Below, piece by piece: positions 5,022 through 12,294 of a DNA stretch of 13,562 nt; within the stretch, counting starts at the first letter, position 1, and every line of letters starts with the position of its first letter. The position numbers and the translations under genes were made by a program. The notes beneath the pieces are model-generated. The model saw only the letters and a program-made list of their open reading frames with translations. It ran no database searches and had not been told where the DNA came from. The DNA lies in assembly GCA_964568395.1 (NCBI GenBank), contig CAZMPN010000029.1, forward strand, positions 1-13,562, given 5' to 3'. The stretch comes from UBA6016 sp964568395. Its GTDB lineage: Bacteria; Campylobacterota; Campylobacteria; Campylobacterales; UBA6016.

Positions 5022-6283
5022 TTGTGCCACGCCTCTATCAAATTCGCCGTTTCAAAGAGCAGCTGGGTGCTTCCCTCGTACAAAATGTCCGTTTTGAGAG
5101 AGTGGCCAAGAGCCTCGAAAATCGGAAAACCTCTAAGAAGCAGCGATTTATGATTAGACTCTGCAATTCTCTTTCCGTGTTCGTTTGTTACGATGATATC
5201 GATGTTCGAGAGGTTTTTTGAGACCTCTTCCATGTCGCCTGTTATGACATTTTTGTAAGCTTCAAAACCGTTTTGTACTTTTTGAGGCAACACTATTGTT
5301 TCAATTTTGGCGCCCGCCTCTCTTAGTGCATCAGCGACACTTCTCGTATTATCGGGTTCCAAGGCCACAAGAAAGCTATGCTTACCTATGACGAAGTGGG
5401 TATCGAGCATAGCGTCTTGGAGTCTAGCCCTCCACCTTTTGATTCTGCCGTTTGGCGCATAACCGCACTCCATCAGCTTTTCGACAAAATTGTCAGTCGC
5501 CACGAGTCCGCCTAGGGCGTCAAAATGGAGATGCTTTATCTTCTCGTTTTTTTCACGCATCGCTTCGCCGCACGATTTCATACTCATACCGACCGTGATG
5601 ACTATTTCGCTGTTTCCCAGCTCTTTTATATCATCCACCTCTATGCCGCCGCCGCTTATCTGCCCCTGCTTTTCGCCAAGATAGCCGTCCAGCGAAGTAG
5701 ATATATCCGGCAGCGCAAAGACACGCAAAAAGCCCATATCATAGAGAAACTCTTTGAGCCTCTCGACGTCAAGCGCGCTCATAGACACGTTCGGCAAAAT
5801 AACGGCTTTTTTCGGCTCCGTTTCACTACTTTTGCCCACCAACTGCTCCACCATCGCCCGCACGGATTCGCTCCAGCCGCTCTCGAATGAGCCGTCAAAA
5901 TCAGGCGTATTCACCCATACCACCGGCAATTCCAGCTTGCTTGCCGCGCCTCTGAGGTCGTCGCCTTTTGTTTCCGTAAGTCCGGTGCTATATAGCCCAA
6001 TGAGGCTCAGTGTTACTTTTTTCGTGATATTCTCTACGGCGGTCGTGATGCCGTACTCACCGCCGTCGAATACGGCCGTAATGTCGTTGACCGCCGTCGT
6101 CTGTATCGCTATCGGTTCGTTGAAATGCCTCGTAAAAAATACTTTCGTGAAGCTGGCGCACCCCTGCGCTCCGTGCATAAGCGGCATACACCCTTTAACA
6201 CCCAAAAACGCCAGCGTCGCCCCCATCGGCTGTGATAGCTTGAACGGATTTACGGAGAGCGGTTTTGGAGCTATTTCTCCCAT
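5018..6283 (-). CDS. nifN: NifN, FeMo-cofactor scaffold subunit
   Basis: A 421-residue homologue of NifK that pairs with NifE as the NifE2N2 scaffold on which the NifB-co precursor becomes FeMo-cofactor. Near the start are NPFKLSQPMGATLAFLGVKGC and HGAQGCASFTKVFFTRHFNEP, with Cys42 matching the conserved NifN cluster ligand. AVNDITAVFDGGEYG and SLIGLYSTGLTETKGDD follow. The middle and C-terminal Rossmann-type domains are complete, ending LLFETANLIEAWHK. Length is slightly below the usual 430-460. The ATG at 6283 has AAGGAT upstream and overlaps the nifE 3' end by 13 bases, consistent with coupled 1:1 synthesis. Confidence 0.96.
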   Translation of the reverse strand: MGEIAPKPLSVNPFKLSQPMGATLAFLGVKGCMPLMHGAQGCASFTKVFFTRHFNEPIAIQTTAVNDITAVFDGGEYGITTAVENITKKVTLSLIGLYSTGLTETKGDDLRGAASKLELPVVWVNTPDFDGSFESGWSESVRAMVEQLVGKSSETEPKKAVILPNVSMSALDVERLKEFLYDMGFLRVFALPDISTSLDGYLGEKQGQISGGGIEVDDIKELGNSEIVITVGMSMKSCGEAMREKNEKIKHLHFDALGGLVATDNFVEKLMECGYAPNGRIKRWRARLQDAMLDTHFVIGKHSFLVALEPDNTRSVADALREAGAKIETIVLPQKVQNGFEAYKNVITGDMEEVSKNLSNIDIIVTNEHGKRIAESNHKSLLLRGFPIFEALGHSLKTDILYEGSTQLLFETANLIEAWHK

Positions 6284-7623
6284 GGCGCATCCTTTGAGGC
6301 GATTTGGAATACCGGATTTTGCAGCGCGTCGGCTATGTCTTTGGCAAAATTGAGGAGCCCGGCGTAGCCGCCGTAGCTGATCTTCTTCTCCTGGTTTACG
6401 TCCACGAACGCTATCTTGTTTTTTAGGGCCGTATATAGGCTTCGTCCGCCCGCTAGCAAGATATTCGCTCCTTTTTCTTTTATGACTTTCGGCTGTTCCA
6501 CGCCGGGTACCTTCATCAGTACGCCATCTTTACCCAGATACTCCCTGGCTTTTTCGACGTCGTCTTCCGTAGCCTTGTTGACGGCCGTAGCCACTACTTC
6601 GATACCTAGATCCTGTAAGGCGGAGATAAAAGACCACGATTTGTTGCCCCCGGTATTTAACACTGCTTTTTTACCGCTAAAAAGCGCTTTATAGGGTGTT
6701 AATTTTTCATCACACGCCTTCTCTTCTTCGGCTATAACCTCCAAAGCCCGTTTGAAGAGCGCCTCGTCGTTAAAGGCCTTTACTATCTCCATGATGGCGT
6801 TTGTCGTGTCGCGTTTGCCGTAAAAGGAGACGCTAATCCAAGGAATCCCCCATTTCTCCTCCATCTTTCTGGCCATCGTAACTAGCGACTTGGCGCATAC
6901 GAGCACGTTCAGCTTTGCCCTATGCGCGCTCATCAGCCTCTCTATCCTGCCGTCCCCGCTAAACGTCGACAACACCCTGATGCCTATTTTTTCCAGTATA
7001 TGTACGTATTGCCACATATCGCCGGTTACGTTGTATTCGCCGATTAGATTTATGTCGTACGGGGTAGTGAAGTCCGGTTCTCGCCTGCCGATAAGCTGCT
7101 CCACTACGGCAAGCCCGGCCACACGGGAGCCGAAGTTCTTGCCGCCGATGAAACCTGGAGCATGCACCGTAACGATTGGGATGCCAAGCTGCTCTTCTTT
7201 GTCTTTTGCCACCGCGTCTATATCCTCGCCCGTAAGCGCCGTCACGCAAGTAGAGTAGACGAATATCGCAGAGGGCTTGTAGTTCTCGTAGACATAGTCG
7301 ATAGAGCCTCTTAGCTTCTTTTCTCCGCCGAAAATAAGATCGTTTGGTCCTATATCCGTCGTAAAACCCATCTGAGTCATATCCGGACCGTCCCAACTTG
7401 TCTTGGTTTGCCTAGTCTCCCAAGAGGCGTTGATGCAGGTAGCCGGAGAGTGGACTATATGTGCGCAGTCGGCAAACGGGAAAAGCGATATCTGCGCCCC
7501 CTCAAAGGCGCATCCGCCGGTCGTCGCCCCCGGTTTTGGCTTTTCGCACGTGGATTTCTTTTCTTTGTTGTGCGAGCACGAAGTTTCGTTGTATAGGTCT
7601 TTTATGTCTGTGCGGCTTAGCAT
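6271..7623 (-). CDS. nifE: NifE, FeMo-cofactor scaffold subunit
   Basis: A 450-residue homologue of NifD. The conserved cysteines at the NifE ligand positions are Cys38 in TTGGCAFEGA, Cys63 in HSPATCINASWETR, Cys126 in VYSTCVTALTGED, and Cys243 in NVLVCAKSLVTMA. Other NifE signatures are GFTTDIGPNDLIFGGEKKL, VHAPGFIGGKNFGSRVAG and a C-terminal SYGGYAGLLNFAKDI. The N-terminal 35 residues are hydrophilic with two extra cysteines (16, 26). It is the first gene of the leftward operon. AAAGGA lies before the ATG at 7623, part of a small hairpin in the leader, and a candidate promoter lies at 7660-7673. Confidence 0.97.
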   Translation of the reverse strand: MLSRTDIKDLYNETSCSHNKEKKSTCEKPKPGATTGGCAFEGAQISLFPFADCAHIVHSPATCINASWETRQTKTSWDGPDMTQMGFTTDIGPNDLIFGGEKKLRGSIDYVYENYKPSAIFVYSTCVTALTGEDIDAVAKDKEEQLGIPIVTVHAPGFIGGKNFGSRVAGLAVVEQLIGRREPDFTTPYDINLIGEYNVTGDMWQYVHILEKIGIRVLSTFSGDGRIERLMSAHRAKLNVLVCAKSLVTMARKMEEKWGIPWISVSFYGKRDTTNAIMEIVKAFNDEALFKRALEVIAEEEKACDEKLTPYKALFSGKKAVLNTGGNKSWSFISALQDLGIEVVATAVNKATEDDVEKAREYLGKDGVLMKVPGVEQPKVIKEKGANILLAGGRSLYTALKNKIAFVDVNQEKKISYGGYAGLLNFAKDIADALQNPVFQIASKDAPWEK

Positions 7624-7630
7624 CTTTTGT

Positions 7631-7644
7631 CCTTTTGCGAAAGG
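7631..7644 (-). promoter_or_regulatory. Mini-hairpin covering the nifE ribosome-binding site
   Basis: On the minus strand CCTTT-CGCA-AAAGG forms a 5-bp stem with a tetraloop. The 3' arm holds the AAGG of the nifE Shine-Dalgarno, which is nine bases upstream of the ATG. The fold could lower nifE translation unless it is opened. It is short, so biological effect is uncertain. Confidence 0.4.
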
Positions 7645-7659
7645 CTTTAGGTTTTATAT

Positions 7660-7673
7660 GCATTTTTGTTTCC
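7660..7673 (-). promoter_or_regulatory. Candidate sigma-54 (-24/-12) promoter for nifE
   Basis: The minus strand reads GGAAACAAAAATGC, giving the invariant GG-N10-GC spacing of sigma-54 promoters and the GGAA form of the -24 element common in Campylobacterota. The -12 element is ATGC rather than TTGC, a mismatch. The start would be near 7648, giving a leader of about 25 bases. A TATAAA at 7658-7653 could alternatively be a sigma-70 -10 box with nearly the same start. No TGT-N10-ACA NifA site was seen within about 200 bases upstream. Confidence 0.4.
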
Positions 7674-7698
7674 GCAGAGGAGTCGAGAAGTTAAAGGG

Positions 7699-7704
7699 TA
7701 TAAT
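7699..7704 (+). promoter_or_regulatory. -10 box for the 7726 gene and helicase
   Basis: TATAAT lies 21 bases before the ATG at 7726, with CAGGAA as the ribosome-binding site at 7715-7720. It is divergent from the nifE promoter. Its position also rules out the ATG at 7666 as the main start of the downstream gene. Confidence 0.6.
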
Positions 7705-7725
7705 TTCAAAAAAACAGGAACGACT

Positions 7726-8250
7726 ATGAATTTTAACAATATGGACACCGAGGCGAAAACGGCGATACACGATAGACTGACAGAGTGCGCCGCATCGTTT
7801 GGCGGGGCAAACTACTTTTTGCAACTGCTAGAGGCTATCAGGGAGGCAAAATCAAGCCCGCTACTAGCCAAAAACTGCGCTTTCCACTTCGAGCTAGGCA
7901 CGGTCAAGTGGAGCAAAGTAATCTTCGAGGATAAGCTAAATCTGCTAGTTAAGGCGAGACTCTTCGAGGGCAAAAACAATAACCTCCTCCCAAAAGAGTC
8001 GGACCAAGCATACAAGAGGGTGCTAAACCTGGTGCGTGCGCTAAAACCGATAGAGTTTAAGGTCAAGCCAAAAAACATCAAACATGGAGAGGGCTTCACG
8101 GTGCAGCCTTTTGAGGTGATAGACGAGACCACGACGAGGCTCGACCCAGTATTTGATGTGCTATTTTTTGCGGGCATCGATACGGCGAAGAAGATACTAA
8201 AATACAATCCACCAAGAGAGAAGGAGTCTGCATGTCATTCTCAAAACTAG
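7726..8250 (+). CDS. Hypothetical protein upstream of RNA helicase
   Basis: I do not recognise this 174-residue protein. It is soluble, mixed alpha/beta and lysine-rich, with no signal peptide or membrane segment. Notable stretches are NNMDTEAKTAIHDRLTE at the start, CAFHFELGTVKWSKVIFEDKL in the middle, and a C-terminal LDPVFDVLFFAGIDTAKKIL. No catalytic or zinc motif is visible. The start at 7726 was chosen over an in-frame ATG at 7666 because TATAAT and a ribosome-binding site lie between them. Its last 19 bases overlap the helicase gene in another frame and include the helicase ribosome-binding site, so the two are translationally coupled and may act together, for example in RNA handling (inference). 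Confidence 0.75.
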   Translation: MNFNNMDTEAKTAIHDRLTECAASFGGANYFLQLLEAIREAKSSPLLAKNCAFHFELGTVKWSKVIFEDKLNLLVKARLFEGKNNNLLPKESDQAYKRVLNLVRALKPIEFKVKPKNIKHGEGFTVQPFEVIDETTTRLDPVFDVLFFAGIDTAKKILKYNPPREKESACHSQN

Positions 8251-9527
8251 GCTTATCACAGCAGTTGCAACAAAACGTCAAAGAACTGGGCTACGAAGCC
8301 CCGACACCGGTACAATCCGGGGTCATACCGCTAGCGCTAAAGGGGCGCGATATTTTGGCGGCGGCGCAGACGGGGACTGGTAAGACGGCGGCTTTTGCTC
8401 TGCCGATACTTCAGCTTCTTGGTGAAAATACAGAGGGTGAAGAGACCCGCGCGCCACGGGGGCTCATCCTTGTGCCTAACCGTGAGCTGGCCATGCAGGT
8501 GAGCTCAAATATCGAGGCTTACGGCAAAGATACTGGAGTCAAAACGGCGGCGATATACGGCGGGGCAAACATAGTTTCTCAATCCAAAAAGCTCCTCGCA
8601 GGCGTAGACCTCATCATAGCCACCCCAGGGCGGCTACTTGACCATCTAAAGCTAAAAAATACGACTCTATCAAAAATAGAGTATCTGGTACTAGACGAAG
8701 CGGATACGATGCTGGATATGGGCTTTGTCCGCGACATAGAGGCGCTGCTCCAAAGAATCCCTCCAAAAAGACAGACGATGCTATTTTCGGCGACGCTCTC
8801 AGGCGGTGTCAAGAGGCTATCCGAGACAATCCTCAAAAAACCGCAGCTCGTACAAGTAGACGCATACGCAAGCGTGGCGGACGAAATAAAGCAAATCGCC
8901 TACACCGTGGACAAAGAGCAAAAAGCGGAGCTGCTCTCATATCTCATAGGCTCTAAAAATTGGAAGCAAGTGCTCATCTTTTGCCGTACCAAAGCGGGAG
9001 CGGAGGGGCTTGCCAAAGACTTTGAAGATAGAGGGCTCAAAAGCGAGTCGATACATAGCGACAAGACGCACGGAGCCAGAGGCAGAGCGCTTGAGAGGTT
9101 CAAAGAGGGTAAAGTGAGAGTACTAGTAGCCACAGACCTAGCCGCCAGAGGCATTGACATCGACAATCTGCCACATGTCGTCAACTACGATGTGCCGCAC
9201 ATCTCGACAGACTACATCCACCGTATCGGAAGGACCGGGCGGGCGGGCAACGGCGGAGAAGCGATCACCCTGTTATCTTCCGCGGAGGCGCACTCATTCA
9301 AGAAAATAGAGGAGCTGCTTGGCAGACCGATAGAAAAAACCGTGCTTGCCGGATATGAGCCGACTAAACTGCCTGAGCCGAAAAAGAAAGCGCCCGCAAA
9401 AACCAAAGCTCCAAAAAAAGGCGAACACAGAAAGAAAACACCGGGGGCATTCGGTTCTAAGCCCAAAAAAGAGCCGCCAAGAGGCAGAGCGTACACAGCA
9501 AATAAGGGTCGCAAAGGCTCCAAATAA
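8232..9527 (+). CDS. rhlE: DEAD-box ATP-dependent RNA helicase, RhlE type
   Basis: A 431-residue helicase with all standard motifs: Q motif (F3 to Q28 in PTPVQ), motif I AQTGTGKT (45-52), Ia PNREL (82-86), Ib TPGR (131-134), II DEAD (155-158), III SAT (186-188), V ATDLAARGID (300-309) and VI HRIGRTGR (330-337). Two RecA-like domains are followed by a lysine/arginine-rich, proline-rich tail (about 381-431) that probably binds RNA nonspecifically. DEAD-box proteins of this type remodel RNA in ribosome assembly and mRNA decay, often at low temperature. AAGGAG lies five bases before the ATG. The RhlE subfamily label rests on the short core and basic tail; other DEAD-box subfamilies remain possible. 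Confidence 0.95.
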   Translation: MSFSKLGLSQQLQQNVKELGYEAPTPVQSGVIPLALKGRDILAAAQTGTGKTAAFALPILQLLGENTEGEETRAPRGLILVPNRELAMQVSSNIEAYGKDTGVKTAAIYGGANIVSQSKKLLAGVDLIIATPGRLLDHLKLKNTTLSKIEYLVLDEADTMLDMGFVRDIEALLQRIPPKRQTMLFSATLSGGVKRLSETILKKPQLVQVDAYASVADEIKQIAYTVDKEQKAELLSYLIGSKNWKQVLIFCRTKAGAEGLAKDFEDRGLKSESIHSDKTHGARGRALERFKEGKVRVLVATDLAARGIDIDNLPHVVNYDVPHISTDYIHRIGRTGRAGNGGEAITLLSSAEAHSFKKIEELLGRPIEKTVLAGYEPTKLPEPKKKAPAKTKAPKKGEHRKKTPGAFGSKPKKEPPRGRAYTANKGRKGSK

Positions 9528-9531
9528 ATGC

Positions 9532-9537
9532 TAAAAT
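9532..9537 (+). promoter_or_regulatory. Possible -10 box for the Fic gene
   Basis: TAAAAT sits 22 bases before the Fic ATG at 9560, just after the helicase stop, with AGAGGG as ribosome-binding site at 9551-9556. The Fic gene could equally be read through from the helicase, as only 32 bases separate them and no terminator is seen. Confidence 0.35.
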
Positions 9538-9559
9538 AGGCAAACGCAAAAGAGGGATA

Positions 9560-10525
9560 ATGAAAAAAGCATACGCCCCGCCTTTTACTATTACGCCAGC
9601 CATACTCACTTTGGTGAGCGAAATAAGCGAGCTTGTCGGTAAGATGAGCGCGATGGAAGCCGTGGTCGTCACACCAAAGCTCCGCAAGGAAAACTTTATC
9701 AAAACAATAACGGGCACGCTTGAGATAGAGGGCAACACGCTTGGAAGTGAAAAAATCACGGCGATAATGGATGGCAAAAGGGTGCTAGGAAGCACTAGAG
9801 AGATAGCGGAGGTCAAAGGGGCGATAGCCGTCTATGAAAACCTCAAAAAACTAAACTACAAACAAGAGTCCGCTCTGCTTACGGCGCATAAAACACTCAT
9901 GGACGAAATTCTCAAAGATGCGGGCAGCTACCGCAAAATACAAGTCGGAGTAGGCGGCAAAAGCGGCGTGACGCATATTGCCCCGCCTTTTGAGCGAGTG
10001 CCGCAGCTAATGAGTGAGCTATTTGGTTGGCTAGCTATCACGACGGAACATCCGCTTGTCGTCAGTTCTGTTTTTCATTACGAGTTTGAATTTATACATC
10101 CTTTTGCCGACGGTAATGGGCGTATCGGCAGGCTATGGCAGACGCTGATACTTTCAAACTGGAAAGAGTTTTTTGCTTTTGTGCCGATAGAGAGCGTGGT
10201 GCGAGAGCGGCAAAAAGAGTATTACAAAGCGCTCGAAGATGCGGGAAGCAAGGGGGAGAGTACTCCGTTTGTGGAGTTTATGCTCAGAGCAATACTATCG
10301 GCTTGCAAAGAAACAGAAAAAAGTAACCAAAAAAGTAACCAAAAAAGTAACCAAAAAATCCTATCGCTCATAGCCGAAAACTCAAAAATAACAATAGCCG
10401 GACTAGTCGCTGCGACTGGACTTAGCGAGTCCGGAGTCAAAAAAGTCATCACAAAACTAAAAAATGAGGGCAAGCTCAGCAGAGTCGGAAGTCTCAAGGG
10501 CGGGGAGTGGATAATTACACAATAG
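9560..10525 (+). CDS. Class II Fic-family protein with C-terminal winged helix
   Basis: Fic enzymes usually transfer AMP from ATP to hydroxyl groups of target proteins. The 321 residues show an N-terminal inhibitory helix with the T-x-x-x-E-G motif (T53, E57, G58 in TGTLEIEGNT) placing it in class II (self-inhibited); a Fic core with the catalytic loop HPFADGNGRIGR (180-191), where His180 is the general base; and a C-terminal winged-helix region (about 267-321) with LSESGVKKVITKLKNEGKL as the probable recognition helix. Between them is a threefold SNQK repeat (255-266). All key residues are intact. The stop lies 11 bases before the likely start of the TOPRIM gene, with the ribosome-binding site for that gene overlapping it, so the two form an operon. 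Targets are unknown. Confidence 0.92.
   Translation: MKKAYAPPFTITPAILTLVSEISELVGKMSAMEAVVVTPKLRKENFIKTITGTLEIEGNTLGSEKITAIMDGKRVLGSTREIAEVKGAIAVYENLKKLNYKQESALLTAHKTLMDEILKDAGSYRKIQVGVGGKSGVTHIAPPFERVPQLMSELFGWLAITTEHPLVVSSVFHYEFEFIHPFADGNGRIGRLWQTLILSNWKEFFAFVPIESVVRERQKEYYKALEDAGSKGESTPFVEFMLRAILSACKETEKSNQKSNQKSNQKILSLIAENSKITIAGLVAATGLSESGVKKVITKLKNEGKLSRVGSLKGGEWIITQ
10322..10357 (+). repeat. Three perfect 12-bp tandem repeats inside the Fic gene
   Basis: AGTAACCAAAAA is repeated three times without a mismatch, encoding SNQK x3 in the linker between the Fic core and the winged helix. The 12-base unit keeps frame, so copy-number changes would alter linker length but not disrupt the gene. 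Confidence 0.9.
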
Positions 10526-10536
10526 GAGATGTGCGA

Positions 10537-11607
10537 TTGTCAGATATTACGCTTTTGGATTATTGTGGAAATCCAACAAAGAAGCTAGATAATAGTTGCA
10601 GCAAAGAAGAGTTGACTAAGGAACTTTTAGCAGAATGGGTGCCATATATTGAATGCCACAAATGCTCAAGAGAGAACACTTGCCCATACACAAAAGTAAA
10701 TCCGCACAATAAAAATAAAAAACTTGAAATCAAATGCGGCTTTAAATCAAAAATTATAAGCAACTTTATAGAGCACACATTTGATATTTTTGAACGATGT
10801 AACAATGAGCAAAAAGAAGACTATTTAGCGGGATTGTATTATTTTTCGGAGTATAGTTTGTATAGCGAACAAAAACTTGGAATACTGGTAGATAACGAGC
10901 AAATAGCATACTGGGAGAGCTTTGCGCCAATAGTTTTTACAAATACTATCCATCTTCGAGATTTACTAAACAAATCCGCTGAACATTTTGTGAAGATTCC
11001 ATGCATATACAATAAGCAAAAAGTTCTTTTTGTTGAAGGTGAGTCGGAAAAACATTTTTTTGACAGATTAAAAGAAAGTGGTGTGCACTGGTTTTCAGAT
11101 CTTATTATAGAAGTTTGTGGTGGCGACGGAGAACAGACAAAAAAACGCATAGAAAAATTAATAAATAACTACAAGCAAAAGGGCTACGCTTGCTTCATGG
11201 AAGGTGATAAGGATGGCGATAAAAACAAAGCTAAATTTAAAGATTTGACAAGCAGAGGTATTCTAGCAGAAGAGCAAACTTTTCTTTTTAAACACGATTT
11301 TGAAACCTCAATTCCTCCAAAATTGTTTGTCAAAATTTTAAAAAAAATAGGATGTCCAGTAGATATTGAAGTTCATAAAATTGCAGATATTTTGAACGGT
11401 GAAAATTCTTACAAAAAAGTCATACACGATACTTATGGTATCAATATAGATTCATATAAAACAAAAATTGCCAACGAACTAGCTATTGCTCTTTGCGGCA
11501 GAGGTTATCAGGGCTTTCGTTGGTATCAAGACAAAACTGGGTTAATGCACGATTCAGAACTTGGAAAATTTTTAAAATGGGTTATCGAAAGCGATACTAA
11601 ACACTAA
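10537..11607 (+). CDS. TOPRIM-domain (OLD-like) protein with N-terminal Cys cluster
   Basis: Residues are numbered from the TTG start (356 residues). The TOPRIM domain begins KVLFVEGESEKHFFDRL (glutamate 168). It continues with the acidic GDKDGDKN (Asp224, 226, 228) and KHDFETSIPPKL (Asp254, Glu256), the pattern of OLD-family metal-dependent nucleases. Unlike OLD proteins there is no ABC-type ATPase domain. Instead the first half has CHKC (40-43), Cys49 and Cys67, a possible zinc site, and a helical region. Similar stand-alone TOPRIM proteins act as nuclease effectors in some defence systems, but I cannot assign this one to any. AGGAGA at 10524-10529 is seven bases from the TTG at 10537; an in-frame GTG at 10507 has no such site and would overlap fic by 19 bases. 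The gene is clearly AT-richer than the helicase and nif genes, suggesting acquisition. Confidence 0.72.
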   Translation: MSDITLLDYCGNPTKKLDNSCSKEELTKELLAEWVPYIECHKCSRENTCPYTKVNPHNKNKKLEIKCGFKSKIISNFIEHTFDIFERCNNEQKEDYLAGLYYFSEYSLYSEQKLGILVDNEQIAYWESFAPIVFTNTIHLRDLLNKSAEHFVKIPCIYNKQKVLFVEGESEKHFFDRLKESGVHWFSDLIIEVCGGDGEQTKKRIEKLINNYKQKGYACFMEGDKDGDKNKAKFKDLTSRGILAEEQTFLFKHDFETSIPPKLFVKILKKIGCPVDIEVHKIADILNGENSYKKVIHDTYGINIDSYKTKIANELAIALCGRGYQGFRWYQDKTGLMHDSELGKFLKWVIESDTKH

Positions 11608-11625
11608 AAGATAAACAAACTTTAT

Positions 11626-11654
11626 TTGACAACTTGACAAACAAATGCTAAAAT
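11626..11654 (+). promoter_or_regulatory. Strong sigma-70 promoter of the toxin-antitoxin pair, with direct repeat
   Basis: A perfect TTGACA (11626-11631), a 17-base spacer and TAAAAT (11649-11654) form a near-consensus promoter ending 25 bases before the antitoxin ATG. The -35 is part of a direct repeat, TTGACAAC then TTGACAAA (11626-11641), an arrangement that could be an operator for autoregulation by the antitoxin. Confidence 0.72.
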
Positions 11655-11679
11655 CTTTCAAAAATCAAAGTGAGCAGAG

Positions 11680-11922
11680 ATGCAAACAATACAAGTCGGA
11701 AAGTTAAAAAGCGAGTTCTCTTCTATCATAGAGCAGGTACAAAAAAACGGGGAAAGCTTTGTCGTGGAGTTTGGCAAGCAACACAAAAAAGTGGCGATGA
11801 TAGTACCGTACAACGAGAAACCGAAAAAAAGAGTATTTGGGCAACTAAAGGGCAGGCTTACCATTCCAGAAGATTTCAACGACGAGTCGGATGAAATCAA
11901 CGAAATGTTTTACGGCAAGTAG
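11680..11922 (+). CDS. Phd/YefM-type antitoxin
   Basis: An 80-residue antitoxin. The N-terminal half (MQTIQVGKLKSEFSSIIEQV, then GESFVVEFGKQHKKVAMIVP) is the Phd/YefM DNA-binding fold. The C-terminal half (GRLTIPEDFNDESDEINEMF) is the acidic toxin-neutralising tail, in which IPEDF is common for partners of PIN toxins. It should neutralise the PIN ribonuclease encoded immediately downstream and repress its own promoter. The TAG stop abuts the toxin ATG with no gap, the usual coupled antitoxin-first order. The ribosome-binding site is weak (GAGCAGAG). Confidence 0.93.
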   Translation: MQTIQVGKLKSEFSSIIEQVQKNGESFVVEFGKQHKKVAMIVPYNEKPKKRVFGQLKGRLTIPEDFNDESDEINEMFYGK

Positions 11923-12294
11923 ATGAAGATTATCGTTGATACACATATATTTTTGTGGCTTCTAAGTAATCCTGACAAGATAAACCAAAAACAAATGAAA
12001 CAGCTTGAAGATACCGAAAATACCATATATCTAAGCTCTATTAGCATAGCCGAGTTGATGATTAAAAAGTCGATAGAAAAGATTGACTTTGACTTTGACA
12101 TATTGGAGAGCGCAAAGGAGATGGGATTAGATCTGCTCGCTTTTGATGGTATGGATGCCGTAAAGCTAGGTACATTGCCGCTTCACCACAAAGACCCGTT
12201 CGATAGGATGATAATATCGCAAGCACTTTCTAAAAACTATTACATCATCAGCGATGACGGAAAATTCGGATTGTATGATTGTAAATTACTATAA
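11923..12294 (+). CDS. PIN-domain toxin (VapC-like ribonuclease)
   Basis: A 123-residue PIN-domain protein with the expected metal-binding acids: Asp6 in IVDTHIFLW, Glu44 in SIAEL, Asp94 in HHKDPFDRMI and Asp111/112 in IISDDGKF. The HHKDPFDR block is typical of PIN toxins paired with Phd/YefM antitoxins. Family members cut tRNA or rRNA to stop translation. The start abuts the antitoxin stop. All active-site acids are present, so it is predicted to be functional. Confidence 0.94.
   Translation: MKIIVDTHIFLWLLSNPDKINQKQMKQLEDTENTIYLSSISIAELMIKKSIEKIDFDFDILESAKEMGLDLLAFDGMDAVKLGTLPLHHKDPFDRMIISQALSKNYYIISDDGKFGLYDCKLL

Noticed and set aside
6959..7396. A 145-codon frame inside nifE on the same strand, shifted
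   Set aside because: Arg/Tyr-rich composition typical of an out-of-frame reading; the nifE frame is unambiguous.
7666..7725. Upstream ATG giving the 174-residue protein 20 more residues
   Set aside because: The TATAAT at 7699-7704 and a ribosome-binding site lie between the two ATGs, so the message probably starts after 7666.
10507..10536. GTG start for the TOPRIM gene overlapping fic
   Set aside because: No ribosome-binding site at proper distance; AGGAGA is well placed for the TTG at 10537. N-terminal data would settle it.
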